From Galdieria partita (taxonomy: Eukaryota; Rhodophyta; Bangiophyceae; Galdieriales; Galdieriaceae): a stretch of DNA of 64,000 nucleotides. The notes under the pieces were generated by a model. It had not been told where the DNA came from. It was given only the letters and a program-made list of their open reading frames with translations, and searched no databases. The stretch spans positions 62,001 through 126,000 of the forward strand of contig BQMJ01000071.1 in NCBI GenBank assembly GCA_025991245.1, in the 5' to 3' direction. Position numbers and translations under genes: made by a program. Numbering within the stretch: position 1 is the stretch's first letter; every line of letters begins with the position of its first letter. This document shows, piece after piece, positions 1-11,733 of the stretch.

Positions 1-47
1 GGACTTAAGAGGTGCTTTCATTGGATCTTTCTCTAGTATCCATTGTA

Positions 48-3000
48 TCATTTTTGAAGCACTTCTCTGCAGGTTTTGTCCAGCCACGCAAGTGTTTGTT
101 CCAAATTGGCATTACTTTTTCCTCCGCCTTGAGCGAAAGCCGCCTTACCGCCTCCTCTTCCTCCAGTAATTTGTAAAACTTGCTTAACTATAGAATCAGC
201 ACCGATTCCTTTCTCGACCAATTCTCTCCCAACACTGGCACAGATTCCGAATTTTCCTTCATCTCTCCACAACGATAACAATACTACTATACCTCGGTCG
301 CCCAGAGTATTGCATATTTGTTGAGTACAAGTACGCAATTGATCAGCATTTTGGGTATCAAGCATAGAAACCAAATAGCATGAATTTCCTTCATGCTTGG
401 CATGGGAAACCATCAACTTGCATTGCATCGAGAGCAACTGCATTTGTAGACTTTGTCTTTCTTGCTGCAACTTTTTCATTTGAGTTTGAAGGCCACGCAA
501 TCTATCCGGTAACTCGTCTACTGTACAATGTATCAAACGTGAACTAGAGCTTAAAATAGCATCTCGTTTGCGAATCCAGTCCATCAAAGCACTTCCCGCA
601 ACTGCTTCGATACGACGAACTCCTGATGCAACACCACTTTCTGAGATTATCTTGAAAAGTCCAATCTCTCTAGTATTCTCCACATGTGTGCCACCACAAA
701 GTTCCATAGAAACCCCAGGAATGTCCACAACCCGAACCTATAAAAGTTTTTACTTCATATAAAAAGAGTGTAAAATAAATTTACATTGGATTCATATTTC
801 TCATTGAACATTGCAATTGCACCCCTTTGAACGGCCTTATCATAAGACATGCTACGTATTATTGTATCATGCCCTTCTACAACCCAAAGATTGATAATAT
901 CCTCCAGTTTATAAAGGTCCTCTTCAGTTAAACTACGAGGACACGAAAAGTCAAAACGAAGACGTTCTGTATCAACCAGAGAACCTGCTTGTGAAATACT
1001 TTTATCAATACAAAGTTTCAGTGCCGCATGTAAAAGATGCGTTGCTGTATGATGGACACGCAGAAGATTGCGTCGATTTATATCTATTTCTGATCGAACC
1101 AACTATAAAAAAGAAATTGATAATGACCATAACTTCATCAGAAGATATGCGCATACCTGATTCTGTTTCAATACTCCTGTCTTCACTTTTCCTCGATGCA
1201 ACCAGATCCCATTCTTCTTCTGAACATCATCAATAACAACTTGACAAGGAACATTAGAGTCGATAGAAATAAGTATGCCATGGTCAGCTACCTGACCACC
1301 ACTCTCCGCATAAAATGGTGTGTGATCCAATGCAACATATACCTGAGACAATTGATATAAGCCTTGAAATAAGAATTTTGTCAAATACATACTTCATCAC
1401 CCACTGAAGCAGTTTCCACAGGTGTACGCGCTACTTTGTCAAGTATCAAAGTCACACGGCTACGAGCAAGTTGATAACTGTGGTAGCCTTCGAATATCGT
1501 TTCATCGCTATGTAGTGACTTGGGTAACACTGTATTTACTGAATGTGATTGAAACGAATGTGAGGCTCTAGCTTTCATTCTTTGCTCCTCCATGTACTGA
1601 TAAAAAGAATCCACATCTACAGTTTTTCCATATTCATGTGCCATCTCTTCAGTCAGTTCAAGCGGAAAGCCAAAAGTGTCATATAGTTCGAACGCATCTG
1701 CACCCGATATTATTTTCTATCCAAGTCAGGAATGGAAACGAGAGATATTTCAATACCTTACCGATGGCATGTCAAGAATTTCATTTAAACGAATTTCACC
1801 TTTTTTTAAAACATCGAGAAAGCGTAATTCTTCTGTTTGCAATTCTCTTTCTATAGCCTTGTGATTATTCGTAATGTGCACAAAACCCGCCTCACTAGAC
1901 AGTGAAAAGGCAACTTGAGCTAACTGTTTCAAAAACGGTTTTTCTATTCCCAACTGTCTTCCATGCCTCACAGTTCTTCTTATAAGTCTTCGCAAAATGT
2001 AGCCTCTTCCAACATTGCTAACATGAACTCCATCTGCAATAAGATTGACCACGGCACGAATATGATCTCCAATAACCTATCCAATCTAAATGAAGATTCC
2101 GCTTAAAGAAGGAATTTTTACCTTCAATGACACCTTGGTGTCTTCTGAAGCTGAATCATAACTCGGAATTTTCGCTATCCTACAAGTCTCATCTAAATAG
2201 GGTTTCATGAGGTCTGTTTCGTAATTATTGGGTACCTAAACTTGCTTATCACTTAACACATAAAAACAAAGGCAATCACATACACGTTGCAAGACTTGTG
2301 CCATTCTCTCCAATCCCATCCCAGTGTCGATATTCTTTTGCTTTAAAGGTTCCAAAGTACCATCTGCAAATCTATTATACTGCATGAAAACCAAATTGTA
2401 GAGTTCCAAATATCTCATGTCATCTTCTAGAGAACCAATATCTTCCCTATTTGGATAAAAGTCAAAATATATTTCGGAACAAGGACCACAAGGTCCAGTA
2501 GGTCCACTTGACCAAAAGTTATCCCTTTCATCCATCCGAAATATTCTCTTTGAATCAATACCAACAATGTCTCTCCATATATTATATGCTTCATCGTCAT
2601 CCTTGAAAACACTTACAACAAGTCGATCAGAGGGAATTTCAAAGACCACTGTCAGAAGCTCCCACGACCATAAAATTGCTTCTTCTTTGAAATAGTCTCC
2701 GAAGGAAAAGTTTCCCAACATTTCAAAAAAGGTATGATGTCTTTTGGTCACACCGACATTCTCGATATCGTTTGTTCGAATGCATCGTTGACAAGTAACC
2801 ACTCTGGACGCAGGAGGCTCTTGTAAGCCTAAAAAGTATTGTTTGAACGGAACCATTCCAGCTATTGTTAACAAGATGGATGGATCCTCTGGAACCAAGG
2901 AGGCACTATCCAAGTTTAAATGTTTTTTGCTGCGATAAAAGTCCATAAAAGCTTGTCTTATTTCAACTGAAGTCATATACTTTCCTACACGCTCAGTGGT

Positions 3001-3315
3001 CGAACCAAAACTCCCCTTATCAGTTGAAGTTTCTTCCTTTTCGTTCTTTGTACGAACGAGGTCGCTATTTATAAAGAATCTCTTCAAGTTTATTTTCCGT
3101 TTCCTTTCCTTTTCTATATAGACCCAAGGAATCCGAGAATCTTTTGTCACTGAGTGTCGTCTACGACAGAACAACCAAGGAACTTCCTTTCTACAGCACG
3201 CTATGCAGCACCTGGTCTGGTAAAATGAACAAGTGGAGGAAACAAAAACAAACATAGAATATTTAGTAACTTGAAAACTAAGCGGTTGAAAACAACGAGA
3301 CTTCAAAGGCCACAT
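48..3315 (-). CDS. AARS: Alanyl-tRNA synthetase, organelle-targeted, 7 exons
   Basis: Charges tRNA-Ala with alanine. I place introns at 738-784, 1103-1156, 1343-1392, 1717-1761, 2077-2121 and 2236-2283; all are GT-AG and the frame closes to 992 codons. Visible family signatures are the class II core ([44 protein letters not shown]), the editing-domain metal motif [12 protein letters not shown] and CGGTHVENT, and a C-terminal glycine-rich [15 protein letters not shown], so the gene is complete. About 110 residues precede the catalytic core; they are Arg/Ser-rich with few acidic residues, which suggests a plastid and/or mitochondrial presequence (inference). The first ATG lies only 6 bp beyond the stop of the upstream gene, so an internal ATG near 3255 is also possible as the start. 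Confidence 0.93.
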
Positions 3316-3321
3316 GTTCTT

Positions 3322-5831
3322 TCAATGCACTTCCTTGCTCTTGGTTTCCCGATAATTGATGGTTTTCATATGACGAATGGACGATGTTCTGCTTGACCCT
3401 CTCATTTTTCGTTCTTGTGTCAACTTTGTCTTCAACTTGGTTATGCTAGGCTCTCTGTCATAAACAAAACCTGAATCTCCTAAAAATAATCATTGTCAAA
3501 AATAGCAAAAAGTCATGATTTGCATATTCTTACCAGAAAGAAATGCCTTGGTTCTTGGGGTTACATCACCACTCAAAACTCTTTTCCCTTGAACATGTGG
3601 TATTGTTCCGAGAATTTCTGGCAATTCAGAGACTTCATGTAGTATTGAGATATCTTTTGTCAGCCCTTTCCTCTTTGGTGGAGTTTTTTGCTGTTCACAA
3701 GACCCTTCATCTAGGTCAAATGATGATAACAGATATGAACCAGTTTGAGGAAGACAGTTGTTAAGATGTTCAAGAATAATACATTGCAACATTCTCCTGG
3801 CCTCCGATAATTGATTATAATCGTCGGAAAGCTCTTGCAAGGCAATAATGGAACGTTCCATCTCCCGAACCTTGTTCTTCGAGCTTGGGTCTTGGCCTTC
3901 TAATATGGCTATTGCTATGTTTGCAATCAGTTGTACCCATTGCTTTGTCCATTCTGATTCACTGTTACTTGTTGCTGTAGAGTCGTTATAAAAATGCTCC
4001 TTAGAGTCCTTCTCTTTGTCATTACTTGCTTTGTTTTGTTTGGCATCAGCGATGCTTAAAAGTTGGCTTTGAATATCAAGGATTGCTTGCTGTTTGTTTT
4101 CTTCGTGAAGGTTTGTCAGCGATTTTAATGCATAAGATGAAATTTCTTGTACTTCTTCTGTTGTTTTGGCACCTACTAAAAGTTTTTGGCAGATTGTCAC
4201 AAATGACAAAGTGCCACAGAATTCTGGCGTTTTCTCTGAGACACAGGTAGAATCTTCTATAGCAAATTTCGAATAAGATGTTGGTGATAATAAACAAGTA
4301 TTCTCATTGTCTTTGAGTAATCTATCGAGTTCCGTTGCCTCTTCTTGTATCATGTTCTCAACGGATAGGATCTGCTGTTTCCAATGGGTTGAAGACGTCT
4401 CATGGTCTTCTCCAAAACAATACCATTCGCAAAGTCTATTATTTGATTTCGAGCAAAAGAGTGACGAATAGATGTAGAACACCTGCTCGAATGATTTCGC
4501 AATAGTCTTTGTGTGGAGTGGTGAAAAGGTAAACGAGTTCGAGTCGTAAAAAATGTCTCTATGAAGATGATCCACGATTGAATTGTCCACTTCAAACATG
4601 ATGGCCATGCAAGACATGAAAGGCTCAATGACGTAGGTTACCACAATATTTTCCTACAAAACAATCACTTAAGAGATATTAATATTTGTAGCAAATTACT
4701 GACTGGAGATCCCTTTGTACAATAAAATATTGCCACGAGAGAATGATTAGCAGTTTCATCAAGCCATGAAAGAAAACAGAAACTTTCTTCTGATGCAGTT
4801 TCAGATTGAGTTATCAGCCAAGGAACGGTTCCTCTTTTTCTAAGATCTAACCAAGAGGGATCCTTTCTGTACAAACCAGATAATTCCAAGTCCAATGTGC
4901 TGTTAGGTGTGTTGCTTGATAGCAAAGAGTGGTTTCTGCTATGAGTCCAGCCTAATAAAGTATCTACAAAGCCCATAGGTGAGGCTTCTACAGATATGCA
5001 TCTGCTGCTCACATGCAATGATAAGAATGATCGCTTTCCTTCATGTACAATTGTTTGTAAAGGAGTTCTCGGAGGTGTCATTAGTGTTTCGTCAAGAAAA
5101 AGCAAAGTTCCACCGATTTGATCCACTATTCTAGAGAGAAGTCTTGTACCATCTTTGTTGCTTGTCTTCTCATCACCTTTCAAGTGTTTGAACCAATCAT
5201 TCTCGTATAACCATGTGAATCCAATCTTTTTTTGAGAAAGAATGTCTTCCAGATATTGATCTTGAACGTAGTTGAACAACTCTTGTTGATCTTGAGAATC
5301 ACCCGTATCTATGACGCTACAGCTGGAAAAGAGAAACAAGAAATTTTCTGAATTTCTGTCTTTCTTTCTCTTTATAGGTGAAAGCAGACCAAAAGGTTCG
5401 TTCTCAACTATTATGATGCTTTTCCAGTTGAATTCCAAGCAAGCATTCTTCGTGCACAAAAGCACATACTCAAGTCGCTCCTTGGAATGAATAGTTTGAT
5501 GTTTTTCTGGAATTTCTGAAAGCTTTGAGAGAATTTCCAACAGTTCTACTTGCAATACATTCATTGAATCAAAGGACAATTCTCGAAAATCTCTCTTTTC
5601 TTGAAAAGAGGGGAGGTTCGAGTGTATCACTTGGTAACCCCAGTAGACTTGAGCAGGTAATTTGGAATCTGGTCGTTCGCTTGAGATAAGAAGCCATGGA
5701 CTTTTAGCCAAAGAAAGAATCTTGCATATAGAAAACAGAACTTTTTTCAGATACCAGTCTTCAATAGAAACTTCGGCACAAGGTGCCAAGTCGATAAGGA
5801 AAACAAGTTTGGCTGACTTCTTTCTGGACAT
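3322..5831 (-). CDS. TICRR: Treslin/Sld3-like replication-initiation factor, 3 exons
   Basis: Treslin (TICRR; Sld3 in yeast) helps load Cdc45 on the MCM helicase when CDK permits origin firing. Introns at 3480-3533 and 4654-4703 give a continuous 801-residue protein. Recalled human Treslin resembles this protein in several places: the start (LVFLIDLAPC), PAQVYWGYQV, DFRELSFDS, and especially KKIGFTWLYENDWFKHL followed by IGGTLLFLDETL, matching Treslin ARKITFYWVDTTEWSKL and HGGGTVLPSETF. A helical segment around residues 540-690 sits where the Sld3-Treslin domain should lie. After it come TPPKRKGLT and TPRTK, a full and a partial CDK consensus, in the place where CDK sites of Treslin bind TopBP1/Dpb11. 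The C-terminus is short and basic. The family call rests on motif similarity recalled from memory. Confidence 0.75.
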
Positions 5832-5882
5832 GGCAAAAACAGTTGGCGCGCATGCAATGAGAGAAAAAAGAATTTGAAACTT
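5832..5882. promoter_or_regulatory. 51-bp divergent promoter with E2F-like box
   Basis: Only 51 bp separate the start codons of the Treslin-like gene (minus) and SKA1 (plus), so both must use the same DNA or each other's coding region as promoter. It contains TTGGCGCG (5843-5850), close to the E2F/DP site TTTSSCGC, in otherwise A-rich sequence. The match is imperfect because only two T residues precede the GC core. That E2F acts here is inference. Confidence 0.5.
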
Positions 5883-6768
5883 ATGGCGCCTTTAGAAGCT
5901 GAAGAGATAGGAAGGGCATTTACAGAATATTTAAATTACTTGCAAGAAAAGGTTAACGAACTCAAGTCTTTATTCTTTTTCCGAATAGACGAAAACGATA
6001 GGTCGGCTTTGGAACGAATCACTAGTTGTTTAAGAGAGAGTAGTGAAACCTTGAACAAAGCTGAAAAATTACTCTACAATTTAAAGGCCTATGTGCAGAG
6101 TGAACAAGAAGCACACAATGACGCCAAAATATTACAAGACTTGATTGAAAGTTTCGAATACAAGGTGAAGAGTGTCATGAAACAGTTACCCGAAGGAGAA
6201 CAAAGTTATATCGGCAACTATTTCAAGGAGACCACCAACTCTTATGGAAATGGGACGAAGGAGATGGAGTCATCTCCTCAGAATCATAGACACTATGTTT
6301 CTGAAAAGAAAAGAACAAGCAGTTCCAACTCTTTGCCAGCTAATATTTCGGCCATTACCGTGGGCAAAGTTTCTGCTGATGAACTCAACCAGGTTCCACA
6401 ATATCTGAAGGGAAGATTAACAGCTGAAAAGGTAAATCAAATCATTGACAAGTTAGATTCGTTGTTTCGAGAAAAATATACTTTGCTGTCTAAACCTCTC
6501 CGTACTCTTTCTTCAGCAGAGATTGACAAAGTCACAGTATGTAAAACTCCCTGAATAGCCTGTTGAGTTTACTTTTTCATTTTAGGAATACCGTAATCAA
6601 GAAGTTGACCAAGTCGTCAATAGCTACTTTCTTTCGGACCAGGACTTAAAAAACTGTAGCTGTTTGAAGTTTGATACTACTACGAAGAATACTCTCCACG
6701 TTTTGAGACATCTTGGAAGACTTAAGGAAGTGCAGAGTAAAGACAAAAGATTGTACATGATTGTTTGA
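5883..6768 (+). CDS. SKA1: Kinetochore protein SKA1, 2 exons
   Basis: SKA1 is the microtubule-binding subunit of the Ska complex, which couples kinetochores to depolymerising spindle microtubules. One intron (6537-6585) gives 278 residues; human SKA1 has 255. The N-terminal half is predicted coiled coil, as needed for Ska trimer assembly. The C-terminal winged-helix domain is recognisable: SADELNQVPQYLKGRLTAEKVNQ aligns with human FNGVPSYMKSRLTYNQIN, and the end (NTLHVLRHLGRLKEVQ) with human NILRHCRRLSEV. The start is the ATG at 5883; an upstream in-frame TTG is not needed. Confidence 0.88.
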
Positions 6769-6877
6769 TCGTTTTTTCTTGAAAAGCGATGCCATTCCAA
6801 AATGTGAGAATAAAGAAGAAATTGGGCATTTTCACGTGGATCGCTCGTTGTTGGCAGCATAAGATAGTTTTGTAGTT

Positions 6878-7112
6878 ATGTATCTTTTCAAGTGTTCTGA
6901 CGGTCAGTACACGTTGAAAAAGATATGTCCTGATGGAACACCTTCGAGGTCTGCGCATCCTGCTCGTTTTTCTCCTGATGACAAGTTCAGTAGACAACGT
7001 GTTACCATCAAGAAACGTTTTGGTACGTATTTTCGCGTATATGTGATGTATTTTGATATGTGTTGTTACCCAAGGTTTATTACTTACTCAGCAACCAGAA
7101 AATCCGCTGTGA
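6878..7112 (+). CDS. NOP10: H/ACA snoRNP protein NOP10, 2 exons
   Basis: Small core subunit of H/ACA ribonucleoproteins, which pseudouridylate rRNA and snRNA with dyskerin, GAR1 and NHP2. A single intron at 7023-7074 gives 64 residues, exactly the usual eukaryotic length. The conserved block [20 protein letters not shown] and [18 protein letters not shown] matches NOP10 throughout, and the spliced end [11 protein letters not shown] equals the human VLMTQQPRPVL. As in other eukaryotes the archaeal zinc-binding cysteines are absent. Confidence 0.95.
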
Positions 7113-7346
7113 CAAAAAGTTGTTTCTTGTACTTTGGAAGGTTTTCGATGTTGGACAATAAAGGTCTTTGTCAACTCTCAAAAGGCGACAAAATATAAAA
7201 ACAACTGTTTGAATTCCATTTTCCACTTCAAACAACCTTCATTTTTCAGGAAACAAAGGAACAACTACCAAGAATAACAAACTTTAGGAATACATTCTAC
7301 AAGAGCTCTTACAATAATAACAATTTCACACCCCACACCAGCGTCT

Positions 7347-7985
7347 CTAAACTGCGTTGGCTGTCGTTTGTTCTCCCGAAGGAGTTAAGTCGACTCTGCA
7401 AATAGGACAGAAGCTACTTTTGGCAAACCATCTTTCAAGTTCTTGAGAGTGGAATACGTGTTGACAGGGCAACTTGCGAACAAGCGAGGATAGTCCAAAC
7501 TCTTCCAAACAGATAGCACAGTAGTCATTATCTGCTGTTTCCTTCTTCGTTTCACTTTTCTCCTTCGTGTTCAGTGTAGGGGTAGAGGTTGGTGGTTCCT
7601 GGCAATCGGAGCTACTCCGATTCCCAACCTTTTCTTCATTTTCATAGTACTCTATAGTCAATTCTGTGGATATTTTGGTTGCTTTTGAGTCTTCACCAAA
7701 AGTATGAGCAGGTGATATGGCGTCCAATTGCTCGATAGTAAGTCCTCTGGGATGGTTGAGTACGGTTCTAGCTAACTGAGTTCTTTGAACAGGTCTTATT
7801 GCCCCTATAACCACTGCACCTCTTCTTCCTACCATTCCTGTTAGTGGAAGACTGTAGCGGTCACCTCTTCTTGTGGCAAAGTTGTTCAACTTCCTTTCAA
7901 TAAAATACGCTAAGAGAAATAAGATTCCCATTAAACTAAAAGCGACCACCACAGCTACCACAATACCAACCACTGTCGACAGCAT
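7347..7985 (-). CDS. Membrane-anchored RING-H2 E3 ubiquitin ligase
   Basis: Intronless, 212 residues. An N-terminal hydrophobic helix (about residues 4-28) is followed by basic residues, then a low-complexity region and a C-terminal RING-H2 finger starting CAICLEEF, with PCQHVFHSQELERWF and CPICRVDL completing the C3H2C3 zinc ligands. This layout is that of ATL-like or single-span RING ligases which ubiquitinate membrane or secretory substrates; the target is unknown. Confidence 0.85.
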   Translation of the reverse strand: MLSTVVGIVVAVVVAFSLMGILFLLAYFIERKLNNFATRRGDRYSLPLTGMVGRRGAVVIGAIRPVQRTQLARTVLNHPRGLTIEQLDAISPAHTFGEDSKATKISTELTIEYYENEEKVGNRSSSDCQEPPTSTPTLNTKEKSETKKETADNDYCAICLEEFGLSSLVRKLPCQHVFHSQELERWFAKSSFCPICRVDLTPSGEQTTANAV

Positions 7986-8231
7986 CTATATTCGTTTGTT
8001 TCAACAAGAATAAATAAGTATATGAGTTCAAGGTTTTCTAAATAACGAGCTTGTGATCCATGGTGAGACTTGAAGCAAATGGCCAACAAGAAGCATCAGG
8101 ACTAACTGTGTCTAGTTGACATCCCTCGTCTGTCTTCTGTGCCAACTTTTCCGTTGATTGCTGTCAGAGAGAGCATATTGAAATAAACCTATTTTTTATT
8201 CATGAAATAAAAGTGTTCCAATATCCATTGT

Positions 8232-9049
8232 ATGAATAAAAAGGATGGAGAACAACATGTTGTTGGAGTGCATTTCATGTTGGGCTTTGTGATATGCTCT
8301 TGCAGCCCCATCGTTTCTCGACGACCCTTTCTTGGAAAGAGTGTCAAGTCACTTTGTGGAAAACGAAGCTGTAAGAAGTGTTATCAAACCCTGAAGAGTT
8401 ATCATCCGCTAGTTGCGGTGTTTGATGGTGGTGGTGGTATTTTCGGTGTCGGAACTTCCGAGTTGGTGGTTATTGGTCTGGTTGCTTGGATTGTTTTAGG
8501 ACCGAAGAGACTTTATGCACTTTCCAAAGACTTGGGTAGAATTTTTGGAGAACTTCGACAGTCTGCTGAAGAGGCCAGGAATACACTAGTAGCAGCTCTT
8601 GAAAGTGAACTCGAAGAACCGTCCAGGAAAGAAACTATGAAACCGAAAACGGGCGATGACCGACAATCAGTTGACACAAGTTTACAAGATGAATCACAGT
8701 GGGAACAATCTCGTCCACAACAGAAGTTGGACGGCATAGCATCAAAGCAACAAGTTGTAGATAAAGATAGAAAACTATTTCTGGAACAAATGGAACAACT
8801 AAAGAGCAGTAACCCACAACCACCTGAGTATGTTTTTGGTTTTGGAATACACAACTGAGTTTGACATGTGGATATAGGGAACTACCTGATATTTTAAAGA
8901 AGATACCTATCTCAAAGGAGGAGGTTCGTGAACACTCCGTTCATTCATCTTATGAGAACGAAGAAGTGGATTCGGAACTTTCATCGCTTGATAAGAAATA
9001 TCAAGAATGGAGAAATGAGAATATTGAAAGGAAAGAGTTGAAGGAATAA
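8232..9049 (+). CDS. TatA/TatB-type plastid translocase subunit, 2 exons
   Basis: The Tat system (Tha4/Hcf106/cpTatC in chloroplasts) moves folded proteins across the thylakoid membrane. Intron 8828-8877 gives 255 residues. About 70 residues of probable transit peptide precede the Tat signature: GIFGVGTSELVVIGLVAWIV (membrane helix with the polar Glu), the hinge LGPKRL, then an amphipathic helix (LSKDLGRIFGELRQSAEEA) and a long charged tail. GP before KRL and the long tail favour TatB/Hcf106 over TatA/Tha4, but the two cannot be separated safely. Divergent from the RING-H2 gene across about 246 bp. Confidence 0.85.
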
Positions 9050-10205
9050 ATGAGGGGAGTTGATGATTTTTGAAGTTTTGTTTTGGCATCTTGTCTTCAT
9101 TGTGATATACTAAGCTACTTGCACATATTTTCAATTCTCGGCAAGTAAAAGTTTCTAGAGCGTGAAAGGTTTATATCTTCGCATTGATTTAAATATCGCA
9201 ATTCCATATGATCAGGAAAGAAAAAGTAGTTTCGATATAAAGTCGTCAAATGCTCATTGATTACACTAGCTTCGTTATTCATATTATACCAAAATGAAGT
9301 TTCTAAAGTATCGGAGAAATCTGATGAACCAACCATCATATAAGCAATATAGAGTTCAAGAGTTCTCTATTATGATGGAGGTTCAAGTGCAGTTCGTTTT
9401 TTACTACGAAGTTTGAAGGCATTGAATGACAAAAGTAGTAATTTTTATTTCTATGAAAAACCAAATGACTACTTTATTTCATCCTTACTTGTGAACTTTT
9501 CTTTGGTCTATATATATCCCTACGTTCATTGAACACGAATAGCATGTTCTTAGAATATACATTCGTAATATTTTTCAAAAGCAGAAAGTGAAAACTTGTT
9601 TTTCAAACAACGATGGGTACTTCAATTTACACTCTTTCTGATGGAATAACGTAACTTACTATTTTGTTATTTTGAGTAGTAACAATTGTTGCAGACTTTA
9701 AGGGAAATACAAACTATACCCTCGATACAAAAGTGACAACTTTGGAGGTTTCCTACTCAGCCAATGGAGAGTTACGTGAAACATTGTTTCTAGTTTTTGA
9801 ACTTGTCTCAAACAATAGTGCAAAAATATTCGAAATTTCAAGTATTCTGAAAAACCAAAGTGCATAAAGTATATTTGTTTCATTTTTACAATTTACTAGT
9901 TTTAGTTTACAATATCTTTGAATGATAGAAAGCTTAACAAGTTCCAATACATTTGCATCATAGCACACTATCGCAATATTTCTATGTTAAAAGTTTGATA
10001 GCATTTTCAGCCATATCAAGCTGTCCTTTCATTGGATACTAAAAAGCAATTTGTTCGTTGATCACATAAAAGAGTACAACACCTTTGTGACATTCACTTG
10101 CTGTTTAACTGCATTTATGTCCAGTTTGGCAGAAAGACAATGGATGAATAAATTCACCCATCCTTTTAGATTCCGCATGCTATTTGCTTCGGTCAAAGAC
10201 AAAAT
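9050..10205. other. Gene-free stretch, about 1.15 kb
   Basis: I see no protein family, tRNA or repeat here. A 74-codon minus-strand frame (9115-9339) starts with ATG but shows no recognisable motif and no convincing continuation through splice sites. The sequence is AT-rich and presumably holds the promoter of the downstream tweety-like gene. Confidence 0.5.
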
Positions 10206-11705
10206 ATGAGCTTAGAGGGGAAAAATATAAGTACTTTGCCAACTTCTGTGTGGGTTGGCCTCTTTCATGATTTTCCTCGTCTTGGAGGTAACAATACTCT
10301 TGAATTTACCGCACAGTGTAAGAAGACTCTCCCCAACACTATATAGAAACTTGACACATAGTCTTATAGACGCAGTTCATCAGTTTTATACTTGTCTTCC
10401 TTGGTTGATAAGTGGTGCTCTCATCTGTTTAATATATCTGTTAGTAGTCTTAATTTACACTTACTTCAAGAGGAGAACGGAAAGTCTGGGATATGCACCT
10501 GTTCCACCTGCTGGAATAATTCGTTCTACAAAGCTCTCCATTCTATGTCGGACAGAAATTTCTACATTTTTATACATCGTAGTGTTCTTCAGTATATCTC
10601 TAGGGTATATAGCAACCGTATCTATTCATTATTCTGCAGACCAAATCTTTCAAGTAATTGATTCCACAGCTCAGAATTTTACCGACACTGCAAACTTGGC
10701 AACTTCTTCAGTTCATTATTTTGAACAGCAAGTTACTTCTGCTCTTTCTAGTTCTTTTGATTCATCTATTGAGTCAACTTTACAACAAATCAACTCTGAA
10801 GTTTCGTCATTTGTCTCGTCATTGAATGGAACGATATCTACGATGAATGCTGTGTCAAAGTATGGGCATCGGGTGGTTTACTATTCCTTTATTGGAGTAT
10901 TGATCATATTAGCGCTACAAATATTGGCATTCTATTATTTCTACTATTCAACTAGTCGTTTCCATGTAGGAAGATGGCACATTGCTCATTATATCAGTTC
11001 CATTTTTGCTTTATTACTTGCTTGGTGGTGTGTAGCTCTGTTCCTTGGTCTCGGCACCACAGTGGGTGATACTTGTGTTTCTTTAAAACAAGTGGATGAA
11101 TACAACACTAATCATTCTTTATCGCCAACGTTGGTTCAGCAGAATGTATTTATTCAACAAGGAATTGTCTGTCCTTCTTTACCAAGTAATGTATTGGATA
11201 CTGTAGATACGGTAAGTTTCATTCATCGTATGCGGTGCACTTTGAGTGACCCATCCTAGTTGGCATCCAACTTACCTACCATTGAAAGTCTGTTACAACT
11301 CAACAATACTCAGTTTCTGAATGAATGGGTTCCCTTTTTGTTGGTATGTTTCCTAGAAACGAATACTCTTTATCACTTACTTGACTTAGGCTGAACTTGC
11401 AACGGTCACCAACTGTACCATATTGACCAATCCACTTACAACCGTTTACGAACAAGTCTGTGGTCCTTCTGTTAGTTTGGTTCAAGTCATTGCTGTGGAT
11501 ATGTTTGCTTTTGTATGTCAGGCTTTAAGTACGTACAAGTCTCTTTTCGTTGGAAAGTCTTAAAGCAAGCATAGGTTGGATAATTATCATTCCTTGGTTA
11601 TTGTTGGGTCATTTGAAATGGTTTGCTTTTCCTCATATTCGTAGATTGGAACAGTTTATTATGATGAGTGAAAATGCCACATCGGATAAGGTTGCTGCAA
11701 CATGA
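10206..11705 (+). CDS. TTYH: Tweety-family (TTYH) membrane protein, 5 exons
   Basis: Tweety proteins are five-span membrane proteins, linked in animals to volume-regulated anion conductance though their channel role is disputed. Introns at 10318-10369, 11212-11259, 11344-11389 and 11529-11574 give 435 residues. The start WVGLFHDFPRL resembles the animal WVHLLHQLPR. Then follow a membrane segment near residues 47-70, one near 98-120, a long Ser/Thr-rich extracellular-type region, two more spans (about 215-240 and 250-270), a Cys-containing loop, and a last span (IIIPWLLLG) before a short tail. This pattern and spacing fit TTYH. The first exon is not part of the long open frame and depends on the predicted splice. 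Confidence 0.75.
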
Positions 11706-11733
11706 TTTTCGATGCAGCATTGAGATCATCTTT

